Source of the DNA: Acetobacter papayae JCM 25143
Lineage (GTDB): Bacteria; Pseudomonadota; Alphaproteobacteria; Acetobacterales; Acetobacteraceae
Length of the DNA: 64,000 bases
NCBI RefSeq assembly: GCF_000613285.1
Contig: NZ_BAIN01000004.1
Coordinates: 33,495-97,494 of the forward strand
Reading direction: 5' to 3'
The first letter of the stretch is position 1. Each line of letters starts with the position of its first letter. A program made the position numbers and the translations under genes. Under the pieces are notes generated by a model that made no database searches, was not told the origin of the DNA, and was given only the letters and a program-made list of their open reading frames with translations. Positions 10,531 to 20,860 of the stretch are shown one piece after another.

Positions 10531-11471
10531 ATGGGCATGCAGTCACAGGATATTATCAGACGCTCCGCCACCAACGGTTTTACACCTGCGCCACAGGCAC
10601 GCAGCCATGAAACCGAGGTGGCCAAGCTGATCGATGTTTCCCTCTGCACGGGGTGCAAGGGGTGTCAGGTCGCGTGTTCCGAATGGAACGACCTGCGCGA
10701 TGAGGTCGGGCATAATGTGGGTATTTACGATAACCCCGCCGATCTGACGTCTGAAACATGGACCGTCATCCGGTTTGACGAGGTGGAAGACGAAAGCGAC
10801 AAGCTGGAATGGCTGTTACGCAAGGAAGGCTGCATGCATTGCGAGGACCCGGGTTGCCTCAAGGCCTGCCCGAGCCCCGGTGCCATTTTGCAGTTTGCCA
10901 ATGGTATTGTCGATTTCCAGTCCGACCAATGTATCGGGTGCGGTTACTGCGTGGCAGGCTGCCCGTTTGATATTCCGCGTATCAGCAAAACGGATAACCG
11001 TGCCTATAAATGCACACTTTGTGCAGACAGGGTGGCAGTGGGGCAGGAACCAGCCTGCGTGAAAACATGCCCCACAGGCGCGATTTCTTTCGGCTCCAAG
11101 GCAGAAATGAAGGATCTGGCGGCAGACCGCGTGGATGAACTCAAAGGGCGTGGCCATAATGGTGCAGGCCTGTATGACCCGCCGGGTGTTGGCGGCACGC
11201 ATGTCATGTACGTGCTGACCCACGCTGACAAACCAGAGCTTTATCATCGCCTGCCAGCCGACCCGACCATCAGCCCTGTTGTGCGGGGCTGGAAGGAGTG
11301 CTCAAACCACTCGGTGCACTTGGTTTTGTCGCAACTGTGGCCGGGGCCTTTGCCCATTACATGGGGGTTGGCCCCAATGAGACGGACGAAACACCCCATA
11401 AGGAGCCGGAGCCAGACCCGGCGGAGCAGAAGCCCGATAACGGGCCTTCAGACAAAGCGGGAGATGCGTGA
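10531..11471 (+). CDS. fdnH: Formate dehydrogenase beta (iron-sulfur) subunit (frameshift near the C-terminus)
   Basis: Electron-transfer subunit with four [4Fe-4S] cluster motifs. The first is Cys39, Cys42, Cys45 and Cys49, and further cysteine groups lie at [16 protein letters not shown] and CTLCADR. After WKE at about 11297 one G is missing (GGG read as GG). With it restored, the frame gives a single membrane helix ([20 protein letters not shown]) and a charged tail ending at TGA 11469-11471, as expected for FdnH. The uncorrected frame replaces this helix with unrelated residues. The stop overlaps the gamma start as TGATG. Confidence 0.93.
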
Positions 11472-12124
11472 TGGATACTGATAATCGCGTGCTGCGCACG
11501 AAGTTTGGTGACCGTCTGCTCCACTGGACAATGGTGAGCTGCTTCTTTCTTGTCGCTATGTCAGGTCTGTCGTGGTTTTTCCCGAGCCTGCACTGGCTGG
11601 GCAGCGTGCTCGGGCCGCCGCAGCTTGCGCGTATTCTGCACCCGTTTCTGGGGGTGGCGGTATTTGTGCTGCTGATGTGCATGTTCGTGCGCTTTGTGCA
11701 TCATAACATGCCGGTGCGTACCGATGCTGTCTGGTTCCGCCATGTTCTCGATGTGCTGCTGAACCGGCATGGGCAGAAACTCCAGATCGGCAAATATAAT
11801 GCCGGGCAGAAAATCCTGTTCTGGGGCATTATGGCGCTGATCAGCGCGCTGTTCGTGACGGGGGTGGTGATCTGGCGCGCTTATTTTGCCATGTATTTTC
11901 CCATTCCGGTTATCAGGCTTGCCCTTCTGGCCCATTCGGCGGCGGCTTTGGCACTGATCCTGCTGGTGCTGGGGCATATTTACATGGGGCTGTGGGTGCG
12001 CGGGTCCATTACGGGCATGATTACCGGCTATGTTTCGCGCGCCTGGGCACGTCAGCATCATGACAGATGGTATGCCGAGGAAGTAGCCCCTGAAGACACC
12101 ACGCCCGTAAAGCCTCATTCCTGA
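11471..12124 (+). CDS. fdnI: Formate dehydrogenase gamma subunit (cytochrome b556)
   Basis: 217 residues with four predicted membrane helices. Conserved histidines lie in the first helix (LLHWTMV), in ILHPFLG and in [16 protein letters not shown], consistent with two b haems and quinone reduction. It anchors the alpha and beta subunits in the inner membrane. The start at ATG 11471 shares TGATG with the beta stop; a GTG at 11468 is the only nearby alternative. The stop likewise overlaps fdhE as TGATG. Confidence 0.95.
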   Translation: MDTDNRVLRTKFGDRLLHWTMVSCFFLVAMSGLSWFFPSLHWLGSVLGPPQLARILHPFLGVAVFVLLMCMFVRFVHHNMPVRTDAVWFRHVLDVLLNRHGQKLQIGKYNAGQKILFWGIMALISALFVTGVVIWRAYFAMYFPIPVIRLALLAHSAAALALILLVLGHIYMGLWVRGSITGMITGYVSRAWARQHHDRWYAEEVAPEDTTPVKPHS

Positions 12125-13044
12125 TGCGGCCTGATTCCGACATTGTTCCGCTGGACAAGCGGACACCGGGTGTGGCGGCCATAGAACCGCTGATTTTTCC
12201 CCGGCTTGATCGCCTTTACACACGGCGTGCGGAAAAACTGCGCGCGCTGACGGAAAGCGAAGAAGAAAATACGCCGTTACTGAACAGCGAATATTTTCTT
12301 TTTCTGGCGCATCTGGTCGATGGGCAGAAAAAGTTTGTCGAGCAGTTTCCCCTCAACGCGGCAGATGCTGCGATTGTCCGTAATCTGGCAAAGGATGGTT
12401 ACGGGCAGATAGGTCTTGAAGACACGCTTCTGGCCCTGACTGTCTGGCAATCTGCCTACGCGCAGTTGATGGAAGACCTGAGGCCTCACTTGCAGCCATC
12501 GGTCGCAACGGCGCTGATAGCCGCTCTGGATACGCCCGCCACCCTGAGCGGGCAGGCTGCGCTGCTGCTGCGTGGGCAGTATGATCAGGTTGATCCGGGG
12601 CTGGCGGTTATTCTGTGGGCAGCTTTGTCCGTGTGCTGGGCGCAGGCCATGAGCCAGCATGAAGTGGTGGCTGGTATCGGGCAGGCTACGCATTGCCCCT
12701 GTTGCGGAGCACCGCCGGTCGCAAGCCTTGTGCTCGGGGGCGACCGCGAGGGCCTGCGTTATCTGCAATGCAGCCTGTGTGAGACGCGCTGGCACCGGGT
12801 GCGGGGTGTCTGTGTAAACTGCCATTCTTCGGCTGATATTCAGCACTATTCACTTTATGAAAAAGCCCCCGAACAGGCAGAAGTCTGCGGTGAGTGCGAA
12901 ACCTATATCAACGTATATCGTTTGGATTACGACCCTGATCTGGAGGCAGTATCGGGTAATTTCGTCAGCCAGATACTGGATGATCTTGTAGAGCAGGAAG
13001 GGTTTTCTGGTTTTGGTTTTAACCCTTTTGCCTTCCCCGGATAA
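12124..13044 (+). CDS. fdhE: Formate dehydrogenase accessory protein FdhE
   Basis: 306 residues, typical FdhE length. Four CxxC pairs (Cys191/194, 216/219, 230/233, 255/258) form the rubredoxin-like iron-binding part. FdhE is a cytoplasmic chaperone that binds the catalytic subunit before Tat export. Its ATG overlaps the gamma stop (TGATG), so it belongs to the formate dehydrogenase operon. Confidence 0.95.
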   Translation: MRPDSDIVPLDKRTPGVAAIEPLIFPRLDRLYTRRAEKLRALTESEEENTPLLNSEYFLFLAHLVDGQKKFVEQFPLNAADAAIVRNLAKDGYGQIGLEDTLLALTVWQSAYAQLMEDLRPHLQPSVATALIAALDTPATLSGQAALLLRGQYDQVDPGLAVILWAALSVCWAQAMSQHEVVAGIGQATHCPCCGAPPVASLVLGGDREGLRYLQCSLCETRWHRVRGVCVNCHSSADIQHYSLYEKAPEQAEVCGECETYINVYRLDYDPDLEAVSGNFVSQILDDLVEQEGFSGFGFNPFAFPG

Positions 13045-13090
13045 ACTCGGGCCCGATAGAAAACCGGATATAAGAAACGAGAGAGCCTGA

Positions 13091-14325
13091 ATGTCGGACG
13101 ATACACCCTGTATGGTTGAATATGATACCGCACAGGCTATTCTGACTGCCGCACTCAACCGGTTGCTGCACGACAGGGTGGAAACCGTTACCCCCCTGCA
13201 GGCCTGTGGCCGTGTGTTGGCGGAAGATGTGCAGGCCAGAAGCCCCCGGCCAGAGGTCGATATTTCCGCCATGGATGGATATGCCTTCCGCCTTGGGGAG
13301 ATGCAGCAGGCTGGTGCGGCGGGTCTTCCGGTGCGGGGTTATGTTGCGGCGGGTACAAGACCTGCTCCCCTTGCTGCCGGTGTTGCCTCTGAAATCCTGA
13401 CGGGTGCGCGTATTCCTGATGGAGCGGATTGCGTGGTGGCGCGGGAGCGGACAGCACTCGTGAGTGGCCATGTCGTTCTGGCGGAGGGTGTTACTGCCAA
13501 GCCGGGCATGAATATCCGCTGGTCAGGAGAAGAGTTTTCGGCAGGGCAATGCCTTCTTGAAAGGGGTGCAAAGTTGGATTGGCGGCATGTGCCCTTGCTG
13601 CTTGATCAGGCAAGACGGCGGTACAGGTTTACCGGCCCCTGACCGTGAGCGTGTTAGCCAATGGGGCGGAGTTTGGCTGTCAGGCGGAAGATGGCCGAAC
13701 GGAACTGAATACACACATGCTCGAAGCCATGCTGCGCAGCGAAACCGTGTGTGTGACCAGACAGGTTGCGGCCTCGGACAATCCTGACGAGTTGGAAAAT
13801 GCTCTGCGCCGCTGTCTGCAACAGGCGGACGTGGTGGTAACGACAGGGGGGATTTCTGTCGGCCAGACAGATCATGTCCTGCCTGTGCTGCAACGGATGG
13901 GGGCATCCTGTCTGTTCCGTAGGGTTCGCATGCGGCCGGGCAAACCCATGACGGTCATGCAGGTGGGCAAGACGGTTGTGTTCTGCCTGCCGGGCAATCC
14001 GGGGGCGGCGGCGTTATGCGCCCAGCTTTTTGTCGTGCCGTTTCTGGCCGCCATGAGCGGTTGTGCCGCGCAGTTGCAGCCGCGTATGCCCGTTATGGGG
14101 CGTAGCCAGTTTGCCTATATGCCGCCGCCGGATGCAACGTGCTTCCTGCCGGTTGCGGCTCATAATGATGGGGGTGAAACCCGTTTCAGCCTTGTGCCTT
14201 CGGTCGGGGCGTCGGACATCCAGTGCCTGACTCGCGCTTGTGGGGTTATGCAGGTTGAGGCGGGCTGTGCGGTGCAGGCGGAAGACTGGGCGCGGATGAT
14301 ACCGTTTAGCGCGCTCAACGCGTAG
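13091..14325 (+). CDS. moeA: Molybdopterin molybdenumtransferase MoeA (one frameshift)
   Basis: Inserts molybdenum into adenylylated molybdopterin. The first part has the MoeA signature DISAMDGYAF, then ILTGARIPDGAD and GMNIRWSGEEF. The second part has TTGGISVGQTDHV, RMRPGKPM and CLPGNPGAA. The parts lie in two frames that join near 13612, where one missing base restores QVYRPLTVSVLANG. Corrected length is about 411 residues, as expected. It follows fdhE by 46 bases on the same strand. The last 11 bases overlap the end of the convergent mobB. Confidence 0.93.
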
Positions 14326-14878
14326 GTTCTGCCTGATCCAGCACTATGGGTGCTGCATTTTTTCTGATGAATGCAGCAATGCCTTCAAGAGCATTTAGCG
14401 CCATGAAGGTCAGGTCAGGCCGGTGTTGCGGTATGCTTGGGCTGTCTGTCACCACCAAGGAAATCGCTGCTGTATCGGGAAAAAGCGGGGGTTTTTGTGT
14501 AGTAGGCCGCCAGACTTCCAGACTGGCGGGAACCGTCGCATGAAAGCCTTCCACTAAAATCAGGTCCACGGGGCTCATGGCCTGTAAAAGCGTGGTCAGG
14601 GAGGGCGGGTGATCCATTTCATGCTGGAGCACCCATCGCTGCGGGGTTGCCAGCATGACTTCATGCGCACCATTTTGCCGGTGCAGGAACGTATCCTTGC
14701 CCGGCTGGTCCATATCCACACCATGATGGGTGTGTTTGATAGTCGAAACCTTCATGCCATTTTCAAGAAAAATCGGTAAAAGACGCGTAATGAGCGTTGT
14801 TTTTCCTGATCCGCTGCGCCCGGTTATACCAAAGACTGATTGTGTGCGAGCAACTGGCATGCGGTGGGTCACTGGCAT
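14315..14878 (-). CDS. mobB: Molybdopterin-guanine dinucleotide biosynthesis protein MobB
   Basis: GTP-binding adaptor of MobA. The P-loop GITGRSGSGKTT is near the N-terminus, followed by STIKHTHHG and LVEGFH, all standard for MobB. I place the start at ATG 14878 (MPVTHRMPV); ATG 14860 is also possible. An upstream in-frame ATG at 14989 would add a non-conserved extension. No strong ribosome-binding site separates these. Convergent with moeA. Confidence 0.92.
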   Translation of the reverse strand: MPVTHRMPVARTQSVFGITGRSGSGKTTLITRLLPIFLENGMKVSTIKHTHHGVDMDQPGKDTFLHRQNGAHEVMLATPQRWVLQHEMDHPPSLTTLLQAMSPVDLILVEGFHATVPASLEVWRPTTQKPPLFPDTAAISLVVTDSPSIPQHRPDLTFMALNALEGIAAFIRKNAAPIVLDQAEPTR

Positions 14879-14894
14879 TTGGCAAATGCCGTGG

Positions 14895-15440
14895 TTACTG
14901 AATTTGCGCCTGATAGGCAGCCAGTTTTGTGTTGATGTCTTTTGCAAGTTTGACCAGATCCATATTGGATGAGGCGATGATTTCAGCATCGAGCACCGGT
15001 TTCATCCGGGCGATTTCACGGGTGAGGTAGCGGATATACTGGCGGTCGAAAGCCGCGCCATGGAGTGTTTTCAGCCGGTTGATGACGCTCTGGTCTTCTT
15101 TGGGGGCCGCAGTAGGCAACGTGATGGTATGGGGGGCTACCAGCTTTGTAAGGGTAGCCTGCTGGGCTGTGGTGTCCTGCGCGATGGTCGCACCCAGTGT
15201 TGCGAGGTCACTGCGGCCTGCATTGGTCTTGGCACTGGCGGCGGTAGCGCTCTGCACGATGTTCATGGTGTTGAGCTGCTGCACGAAGGCAATATCGGCT
15301 GGCGTGAGCGCTGCAACAGTCGCTTTCAGCGGGGGGAGGGGGGGGGCTGGCGGCTGTGCATGGGTGCAGGCACCGAGCGCGAGCAGCGATGTCATGAGGG
15401 GCAGCAGGGCGTGCAGCCTGAAGCGCGATGCTGTTGACAT
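14895..15440 (-). CDS. DUF4142-family lipoprotein
   Basis: About 181 residues. Signal peptide with the lipobox LALGAC, so the mature N-terminus would be a lipidated Cys. The body has the DUF4142 pattern: DIAFVQQLNTMNI, SDLATLGATIAQDT, and a helical C-terminal half with FDRQYIRYLTREI. Biochemical role unknown. AGGGAG about ten bases upstream supports ATG 15440 over the in-frame ATG at 15494. Confidence 0.8.
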   Translation of the reverse strand: MSTASRFRLHALLPLMTSLLALGACTHAQPPAPPLPPLKATVAALTPADIAFVQQLNTMNIVQSATAASAKTNAGRSDLATLGATIAQDTTAQQATLTKLVAPHTITLPTAAPKEDQSVINRLKTLHGAAFDRQYIRYLTREIARMKPVLDAEIIASSNMDLVKLAKDINTKLAAYQAQIQ

Positions 15441-15742
15441 GATCGGCGGTGTCTCCCTGAAGTCTTTGCTCTGTAACGCTGTCGGGCGGGGCATGCCTGC
15501 ACCACCCCGGCCTGCTGGCCTTGACGATTAAGTGCCCATGATGATGGCTCGGGCAGCGGAAGGCAATGCTGGGGTAGAAGATTATGTGCCGCCCCGGCCC
15601 TATTGGGGCGCGTGGTCGGGTTGGTGCGCCTGTTCATGTGGCCGCAAGGGTTGCATCTGGTGGAAAGGGCGCATTAAGTTGACCAGACAGGTCCGTTATG
15701 GTGCGCCTGCCAACAGGCCAGAATGTGGAGAGACCCCGGTAG
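15441..15742. other. Intergenic region between divergent lipoprotein genes
   Basis: About 300 bases with no recognisable gene. Short open frames on both strands are Trp/Cys/Arg-rich and look like chance frames. It should carry the promoters of the two flanking genes. Confidence 0.4.
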
Positions 15743-16339
15743 ATGAAGTATCGTAATGTGAGTGCGCTGTGCCTGTCCTTTTCGCTTTTTGGCCTGAGTG
15801 GATGTGGATATTTTGATTCGCGGGCGGCTCACAAGGCGCAGGTCACTATGATCGGCATGACATCGTATGACCTTCAGGCCTGTGCCGGTTTGCCCAGTTC
15901 CACCAAGCAGCTTAACGATACGACACAGATTTTTGTCTATACCGGCACCCAGCCGCAGCCGAGCTTTGGGGGGTCTACCCTTATTCCGGTAGGGGATATT
16001 GTCACAACCGTTGCCCAGCTTGGCGGTGGTGGGGGTACATCCTGCACAGCCGTAATCCGTCTGGATCATGATCGGGTGTCGGATGTGCATTATGCCGGTA
16101 ATAACGACGAGATTATTGGCACAGACGGGATCTGCTCCATTATTACCCGTGGCTGCGCCCGCCAGCCTGAAGGCACGATGAAGTCCTCGGCCGGGGGTGT
16201 GTTCGGGGTTTCTGCGTTCCATTCACCGACAACACCTAACCAGTCCACCTCGGCTACCTATTCTACCCAGTCGGGCGGGGTTGTGGTCAATCCTGACAAG
16301 ACTTCCTCCGAACCGGCGATTATTCCGCGCACCAAGTAA
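15743..16339 (+). CDS. Hypothetical lipoprotein
   Basis: 198 residues. The N-terminal signal peptide ends in the lipobox LSGCG. The body has repeated glycine and serine-rich stretches, a TMIGMTSYDLQACAGLP segment resembling small outer-membrane-assembly-type lipoproteins, and a Ser/Thr-rich tail. I do not recognise a specific family. Start at ATG 15743. Confidence 0.65.
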   Translation: MKYRNVSALCLSFSLFGLSGCGYFDSRAAHKAQVTMIGMTSYDLQACAGLPSSTKQLNDTTQIFVYTGTQPQPSFGGSTLIPVGDIVTTVAQLGGGGGTSCTAVIRLDHDRVSDVHYAGNNDEIIGTDGICSIITRGCARQPEGTMKSSAGGVFGVSAFHSPTTPNQSTSATYSTQSGGVVVNPDKTSSEPAIIPRTK

Positions 16340-16393
16340 GGGGTGCTCTGCTCAAGCGCTTGCCCGTAACGAGTGTTCGGGCGGGGGCAGGGC

Positions 16394-16807
16394 TTAGCTA
16401 CGGGGGTATTGTGCTGCCTGCTGCGCCTTGATGGTCACCCAGTGGAGGGCTGTTTCCGCCTCTGGCAGATCAAGCGCACCGGAATCGACATCCTGACCAA
16501 TGCTCAGCGATGCCTGATCCACCTGAGTTATCAGGCCGTAGCCCGGCCCCATTGCTGCTGGGCCATAATGCTGGTGCGCAAGAGCAATGCAGTTAAAGCG
16601 CTCATAAGCACTGCCTTTTTTGAACGGATAAGCCGCGAAACACTGCGATACAGCCTCGTGCATGGCACCGCGGCCTTGATCATCTACGCATCCGCAAAGC
16701 AGAAAAAGCAGCACGCCTAGTGTATATGGAATGGCAAGGCGTGGTCTGCTGGTCATGCGTGTTTTTTCTGGCTTCATGCGTCTGGCCGTATTGCCGGTCT
16801 GTATCAT
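16394..16807 (-). CDS. Hypothetical lipoprotein
   Basis: Up to 137 residues. The signal sequence ends in LLFLLCGC, a lipobox, followed by a short alpha-helical domain with two or three cysteines. ATG 16807 overlaps the tag stop as ATGA, which suggests translational coupling. Starts at 16777 or 16756 would give a more usual short signal-peptide n-region. Function unknown. Probably third in an alkB-tag-lipoprotein operon. Confidence 0.6.
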   Translation of the reverse strand: MIQTGNTARRMKPEKTRMTSRPRLAIPYTLGVLLFLLCGCVDDQGRGAMHEAVSQCFAAYPFKKGSAYERFNCIALAHQHYGPAAMGPGYGLITQVDQASLSIGQDVDSGALDLPEAETALHWVTIKAQQAAQYPRS

Positions 16808-17359
16808 GCCATATGCCGGAAGCAGCCGGTTTCATGATCGTTTATCAGCCCGCAGGCCTGTAGCCACGCATGTACGATAACTGGCCCCACAAAGCTGAAA
16901 CCACGTTTTTTCAGGGCGAGGGAGAGCGCATCACCCTGTGCGGAGCGGGGGCTGTGCGTATCGCCCTGACCCATGATGCTGATCATCGGTAAAGCTCCAG
17001 ACAAAATGCGAAAAATCCTCACCATTATCCTGCATGGTCAGGTAGGCCCGGGCATTGCGGATGGTGGCGGTAATTTTCTGCCGGGAGCGGACAATGCCAC
17101 TATCGGCCATAAGCCGTTCAATATCGCTTTCGCCGTAAACTGCGATACGGGCTGGATCAAAGCCCTCGAACGCCCGGCGGAATGCCTCGCGCTTGAGCAG
17201 GATGGTGCGCCATGAAAGACCGGCCTGAAAACCATCCAGTATGAGGTTTTCCCATAATGTTCGGCTGTCGCGTACCGGCACACCCCACTCCCTGTCATGA
17301 TAGACCCACTGGGTGGGGTCGTTCTGCGCCCAGCGGCAGCGTGTTAGGGTGTCGCTCAT
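16804..17359 (-). CDS. tag: DNA-3-methyladenine glycosylase I (one frameshift)
   Basis: Removes 3-methyladenine from DNA. The first part has the Tag pattern RCRWA, YHDREWGVP, and LILDGFQAGLSW with FRRAFEGFDP. The frame breaks at about 16985. The C-terminal part continues in the next frame with DALSLALKKRGFSFVGP and QACGLINDHETGC, including the zinc-ligand cysteine and histidine. Corrected length about 185 residues. It overlaps alkB by four bases (ATGA), forming an alkylation-repair operon. Confidence 0.88.
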
Positions 17360-17997
17360 CGTACTTTCCGGAACGTCAGGTTATAGCGCAATGCGCCCGT
17401 GAGCGGGTGCATGCCTTCTTTGAGGGCAGTGATACCATGAAACACCAGACGTGACGGCCCTCCCCAGACAGCGACATCGCCATGGGTCAGCCGGTAGCGT
17501 GCTGTGGGGTCATTGCGCTGTAGCCCACCCCACAGAAAGGTTGCAGGCAAACCGAGCGAGACCGAAACGATGGGCGCGTTATGGTCTTGCTCATCCCGGT
17601 CCTGATGTAGAGAAAGGCGGGTGCCCGGCGCGTAGCGGTTGATGAGGCAGGCATCGGGTACAAACGCGCTGAAACCCATAGCCTGTGCAACCCTGCTGGC
17701 AAGTTCCATGAACAGGGGTGGTATGGGTGGCCATGCAAGCCCTGTCTGGGGGTCTATTGGTGTGTAGCGATAGCCGGAGGGGTCTGAAATCCAGCCTAGT
17801 GAGCCTGCATTGAGCATGGCTACGGACATGTGTCGGCCACCTGGTGTCTGCATATGGCGAAATGGTGCCAGCCGGGAAAGATGCTCGACCTGTTCCAGAA
17901 GCATATCGGCCTGATCAAGGGCAAAACCGCCAAGGATGGCGGCTTCTGGCCCGAGGTCGGTCCGGCGGCGTTCAAAGGCAAAGAGATCAGGCAGCAT
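17356..17997 (-). CDS. alkB: Alkylated-DNA repair dioxygenase AlkB
   Basis: Fe(II)/2-oxoglutarate dioxygenase that oxidatively demethylates 1-methyladenine and 3-methylcytosine. Iron ligands are seen in LHQDRDE (H-x-D) and in the later VFHG histidine. The 2-oxoglutarate-binding arginines lie in the C-terminal RYNLTFRKVR. I chose ATG 17997 (MLPDLF), which aligns with the start of the E. coli protein; in-frame ATGs at 18036 and 18069 would add non-conserved residues. Its end overlaps tag. Confidence 0.9.
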   Translation of the reverse strand: MLPDLFAFERRRTDLGPEAAILGGFALDQADMLLEQVEHLSRLAPFRHMQTPGGRHMSVAMLNAGSLGWISDPSGYRYTPIDPQTGLAWPPIPPLFMELASRVAQAMGFSAFVPDACLINRYAPGTRLSLHQDRDEQDHNAPIVSVSLGLPATFLWGGLQRNDPTARYRLTHGDVAVWGGPSRLVFHGITALKEGMHPLTGALRYNLTFRKVR

Positions 17998-18118
17998 TGT
18001 AAAAATATGCGTCCATGCTGTGGGCTGGTGCGGCATGCGCCCATGCTGGCCAAGCCTTGCCTTTAACATGGTAACAGTCCGCGCCGAATGCCACAGACAA
18101 GGCTGCTTATCGCAATTT

Positions 18119-19774
18119 TCAGGGCGTGTGGTCGGGTGTCTGGGGTGGTGTGCGTGCCTCACGCTGTTCGATCAGCCACAGTCCCCGCACCATCGCCTGT
18201 AGGTGATGGTCCATATAGGTCAGGACTTCCTGATGCGGGATGCCCTGACTGGTTCGCATCGCGCGCACCATGCTGTCCGCATTCGTCATCAGCCACTGGT
18301 GTTCGCCAATCCGGCTGCCTGTGCGGGTGATGGCGCGCAGGCGGCGTTCCACCCATGCGGTAGTGCGCCGCAGGTGGCTGTCAGCACGAAAGCAGAATGG
18401 TGACAAAGGTAAAACGCACGAACAGCACAGCCGCCAGAAAAGCCAGTGCCGTGTTGAGAAATGCAGCCTCATCCAGCCGTCCTGTATTGGAGGGGCCGAT
18501 CAGAACAGGCAGGAACATGTTGAAAGCAAAGGCCTGATTGACCAGCCGGGGTGAGCGGGCGGCCAGCCCACCTATGACCATCGGCACAAGTAGCAGCAAT
18601 GCCAGACATTCCGGCGCGGTGACGGAGGGGATTATCAGAAAGACGCAAACCCCCGCCACCCCCGCGCACAGGGCTGCTCCATGGTAGAAACCGGCCGAGG
18701 CTAGAGCAGGCACTTCGCGCGTGGCCAGCAGCCCGTATACCAGTGCCACGAACGAGACAAAGGTAGGCCCGGCAGGCCATGCCGTAACAATCCAGACCAG
18801 CCATGCGGCCAGAATGCCAAAGGTCGCCCGGATACCGTTATGCAGGGCTTCGACCGCATGGCGGGGTGAGCGGCTGGCAAAACGGAAGCGGTCCCGCCGG
18901 GGTGGGGCCAGAATGGCGCTGATATGCTGGCGCGCTGCCGTCAGATCGCGCGTGCAGATGGTTTGGGCTGCGCCACCACGTGCATGGGCCATGGCGGCAA
19001 GCAGGTTGGCAAGTGCCGCACGGGCGTGGTCAGCCGCATGCCCCTGTCCGCCGCCCATTTCCAGCACATCGAATTCAACACGGGCGTTGGTGGCCACCAG
19101 ATCGCTCAGCAGGTGGCTTTCTGTTTCCACATCAAAGGCAGCGGGAGAGGGGCTGACACCTGCGGCCACCCTGTCCACCAGCGCGCGCAGGCGTGCGGGC
19201 AGGCGAACACGGGCTGCCGTGCGCGCACCGGGGAGGAACAGTACGGCCAGAGCCGATTCACATAAAATACCCAGCACGATGTAACTGCCACGTGCGATAG
19301 CGATATCGAAAACACTATCCGGCTGTTCAATGGCTCCGGCGGCAACAATGGCTGAAGTAAAACTGGCGACAAGCAGGCCATAACCCCGGTAACCGTCGAA
19401 AAAGGTGCTCCGCCACAGCACAGGCCGATCCATAAAGCCAGCCCCACAAAAAACAGCCCTTCCTGCTGGGGAAACAAAGCAATCAGGCCTACACCTGCAA
19501 CGCAGCCAACTCCTGTGCCCGTCAGCCGCCAGCGTGCTTTTGACAGCGATTCCCCGCGTGATGCAGTCGCCACGACCCAGACTGTCAGGGGAGCCCATTG
19601 CGGGCTGTCCAGTTCCATCCACATGGCGATAAGCAGCGAGAGCATCGCTGCCAGCGTGTTGCGCAGCGCAAACCCCAGATCGGCCATGGCAGGGGCGGTC
19701 AGCCAGCGCCAGCGGTCGCCCCATACGGGCAGGTTTGTCCCTGCCAGCCCAGCGCTTCTTGATCCTTCCGCCAC
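18119..19774 (-). CDS. FusC-family inner-membrane transporter (two frameshifts)
   Basis: Aromatic-acid or fusaric-acid-type exporter. An N-terminal membrane block (ALRNTLAAMLSLLIAMW and SPQWAPLTVWVVA) is followed by a cytoplasmic domain and a second membrane block (RATFGILAAWLVWIVTAWPAGP). Two breaks are seen: near 19400, where one T is missing from a T run, and near 18385, close to the C-terminus. With both corrected the product is about 550 residues. The start is GTG 19774, preceded by GGAG at a good distance. No membrane-fusion partner gene is adjacent, so the efflux system may be incomplete here. Confidence 0.8.
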
Positions 19775-19911
19775 CGCTCCGCTCCAAAAAGCGACAAGGT
19801 GGGCCTGCCGGGATTATCCGTCCAAGTGTTTGTTTTCATCTGTTCATAAGCATTACTTATGAAACTGCACGCAGGTGTATGGGGCAGGAAAGGCAGCCGG
19901 AGGGGCGAGTG

Positions 19912-20817
19912 TTAAAGGGACAGCGCATCATCCAGAACAAGGCCGCAGGCAATGTCCCAGCTTCGGTTCATCAGGGCGGTTCTGGCTGGTTGGCGCAGGC
20001 GTACAAGCCCGACTTTTGACATGGGGCAGGGTTCAAGCCGCCGGGTCTGTAGCGGGCCAGCAATGTCCCCCTGCGCAGGTATGGCCGCGACCGGCAGAAT
20101 GCTTGCCATCCGCCCGGCCAGCAGTTCGGCATGCAGCAGTTCCAGCGCATTGGCTTCTAGCAGCACGGTGGGCTCGCACCCCGCGGTATGAAAACCCGCA
20201 TCAATAATCTGGCGGCTACGGGTGCCGGGCTCCAGCAGGCAGAGCGGCAGAAGGGCTGCGTCCTGCCAGCTACACCGGCGGCGTCCGGGCAGGCGGATGC
20301 GTGATGAGGCGATCAGCACAAGCTGTTCGGCATACAGGCAGTGGGTTTCAAAAGGGCCATCGGGTGGAACCTGATCCAGATAGGCCAGCCCGATCTGTGT
20401 CCGCTGCTCGGCCAGGTCACGTAGGATCTGGGTATTGGGGCCGACTGTCAGGGAAAGTTGCAGGGCGGGTACCACCGCGCGCAGGTTTTCCATCAGCAGC
20501 GGAATGATCTGTATAGCAGGTTGCACCACGCTGATAGACAGGCTGCCGCCTGCCACATCCTGTGCGAAGCGGGCTTCCTGCCGCAGGTTATCCAGAGCGG
20601 TAACGCTCTGGCGTGCCCATTCTAGCACACGCTCCCCTTCCGCAGTCAGGCCGAAAACCCGCCGGTTGCGCATGACAATGGTCACACCCAGTTCGTGTTC
20701 AAGCTGGCGGATTGCGGCAGACAGGGCAGGTTGCGATACGCCGCAATACTCCGCCGCGCGGGAAAAGTGACGAAAGCGATCCAGCGCGATCAGATATGTC
20801 AGTTGTCGGAGAAACAC
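19912..20817 (-). CDS. LysR-family transcriptional regulator
   Basis: 301 residues. N-terminal helix-turn-helix with RFRHFSRAAEYCGVSQPALSAAI and a CynR/CbbR-like style, followed by an effector-binding domain with LSISVVQPAIQIIPLL. GTG start at 20817. It stands between the FusC-type gene and the nsrR-like gene; target genes are not evident. Confidence 0.92.
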   Translation of the reverse strand: MFLRQLTYLIALDRFRHFSRAAEYCGVSQPALSAAIRQLEHELGVTIVMRNRRVFGLTAEGERVLEWARQSVTALDNLRQEARFAQDVAGGSLSISVVQPAIQIIPLLMENLRAVVPALQLSLTVGPNTQILRDLAEQRTQIGLAYLDQVPPDGPFETHCLYAEQLVLIASSRIRLPGRRRCSWQDAALLPLCLLEPGTRSRQIIDAGFHTAGCEPTVLLEANALELLHAELLAGRMASILPVAAIPAQGDIAGPLQTRRLEPCPMSKVGLVRLRQPARTALMNRSWDIACGLVLDDALSL

Positions 20818-20860
20818 GAAAATCTCTGACGCCGCACGTCATGGGAAGAAGGCAGGTGCA

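Noticed and set aside
13091..14325. Two separate molybdopterin proteins instead of one MoeA
   Set aside because: The two frames together give one MoeA of normal length with all motifs in order; the second frame has no independent start signal.
15532..15756. Small Trp/Cys-rich ORF between the two lipoprotein genes
   Set aside because: No ribosome-binding site or family pattern, and it overlaps the start of the real lipoprotein gene.
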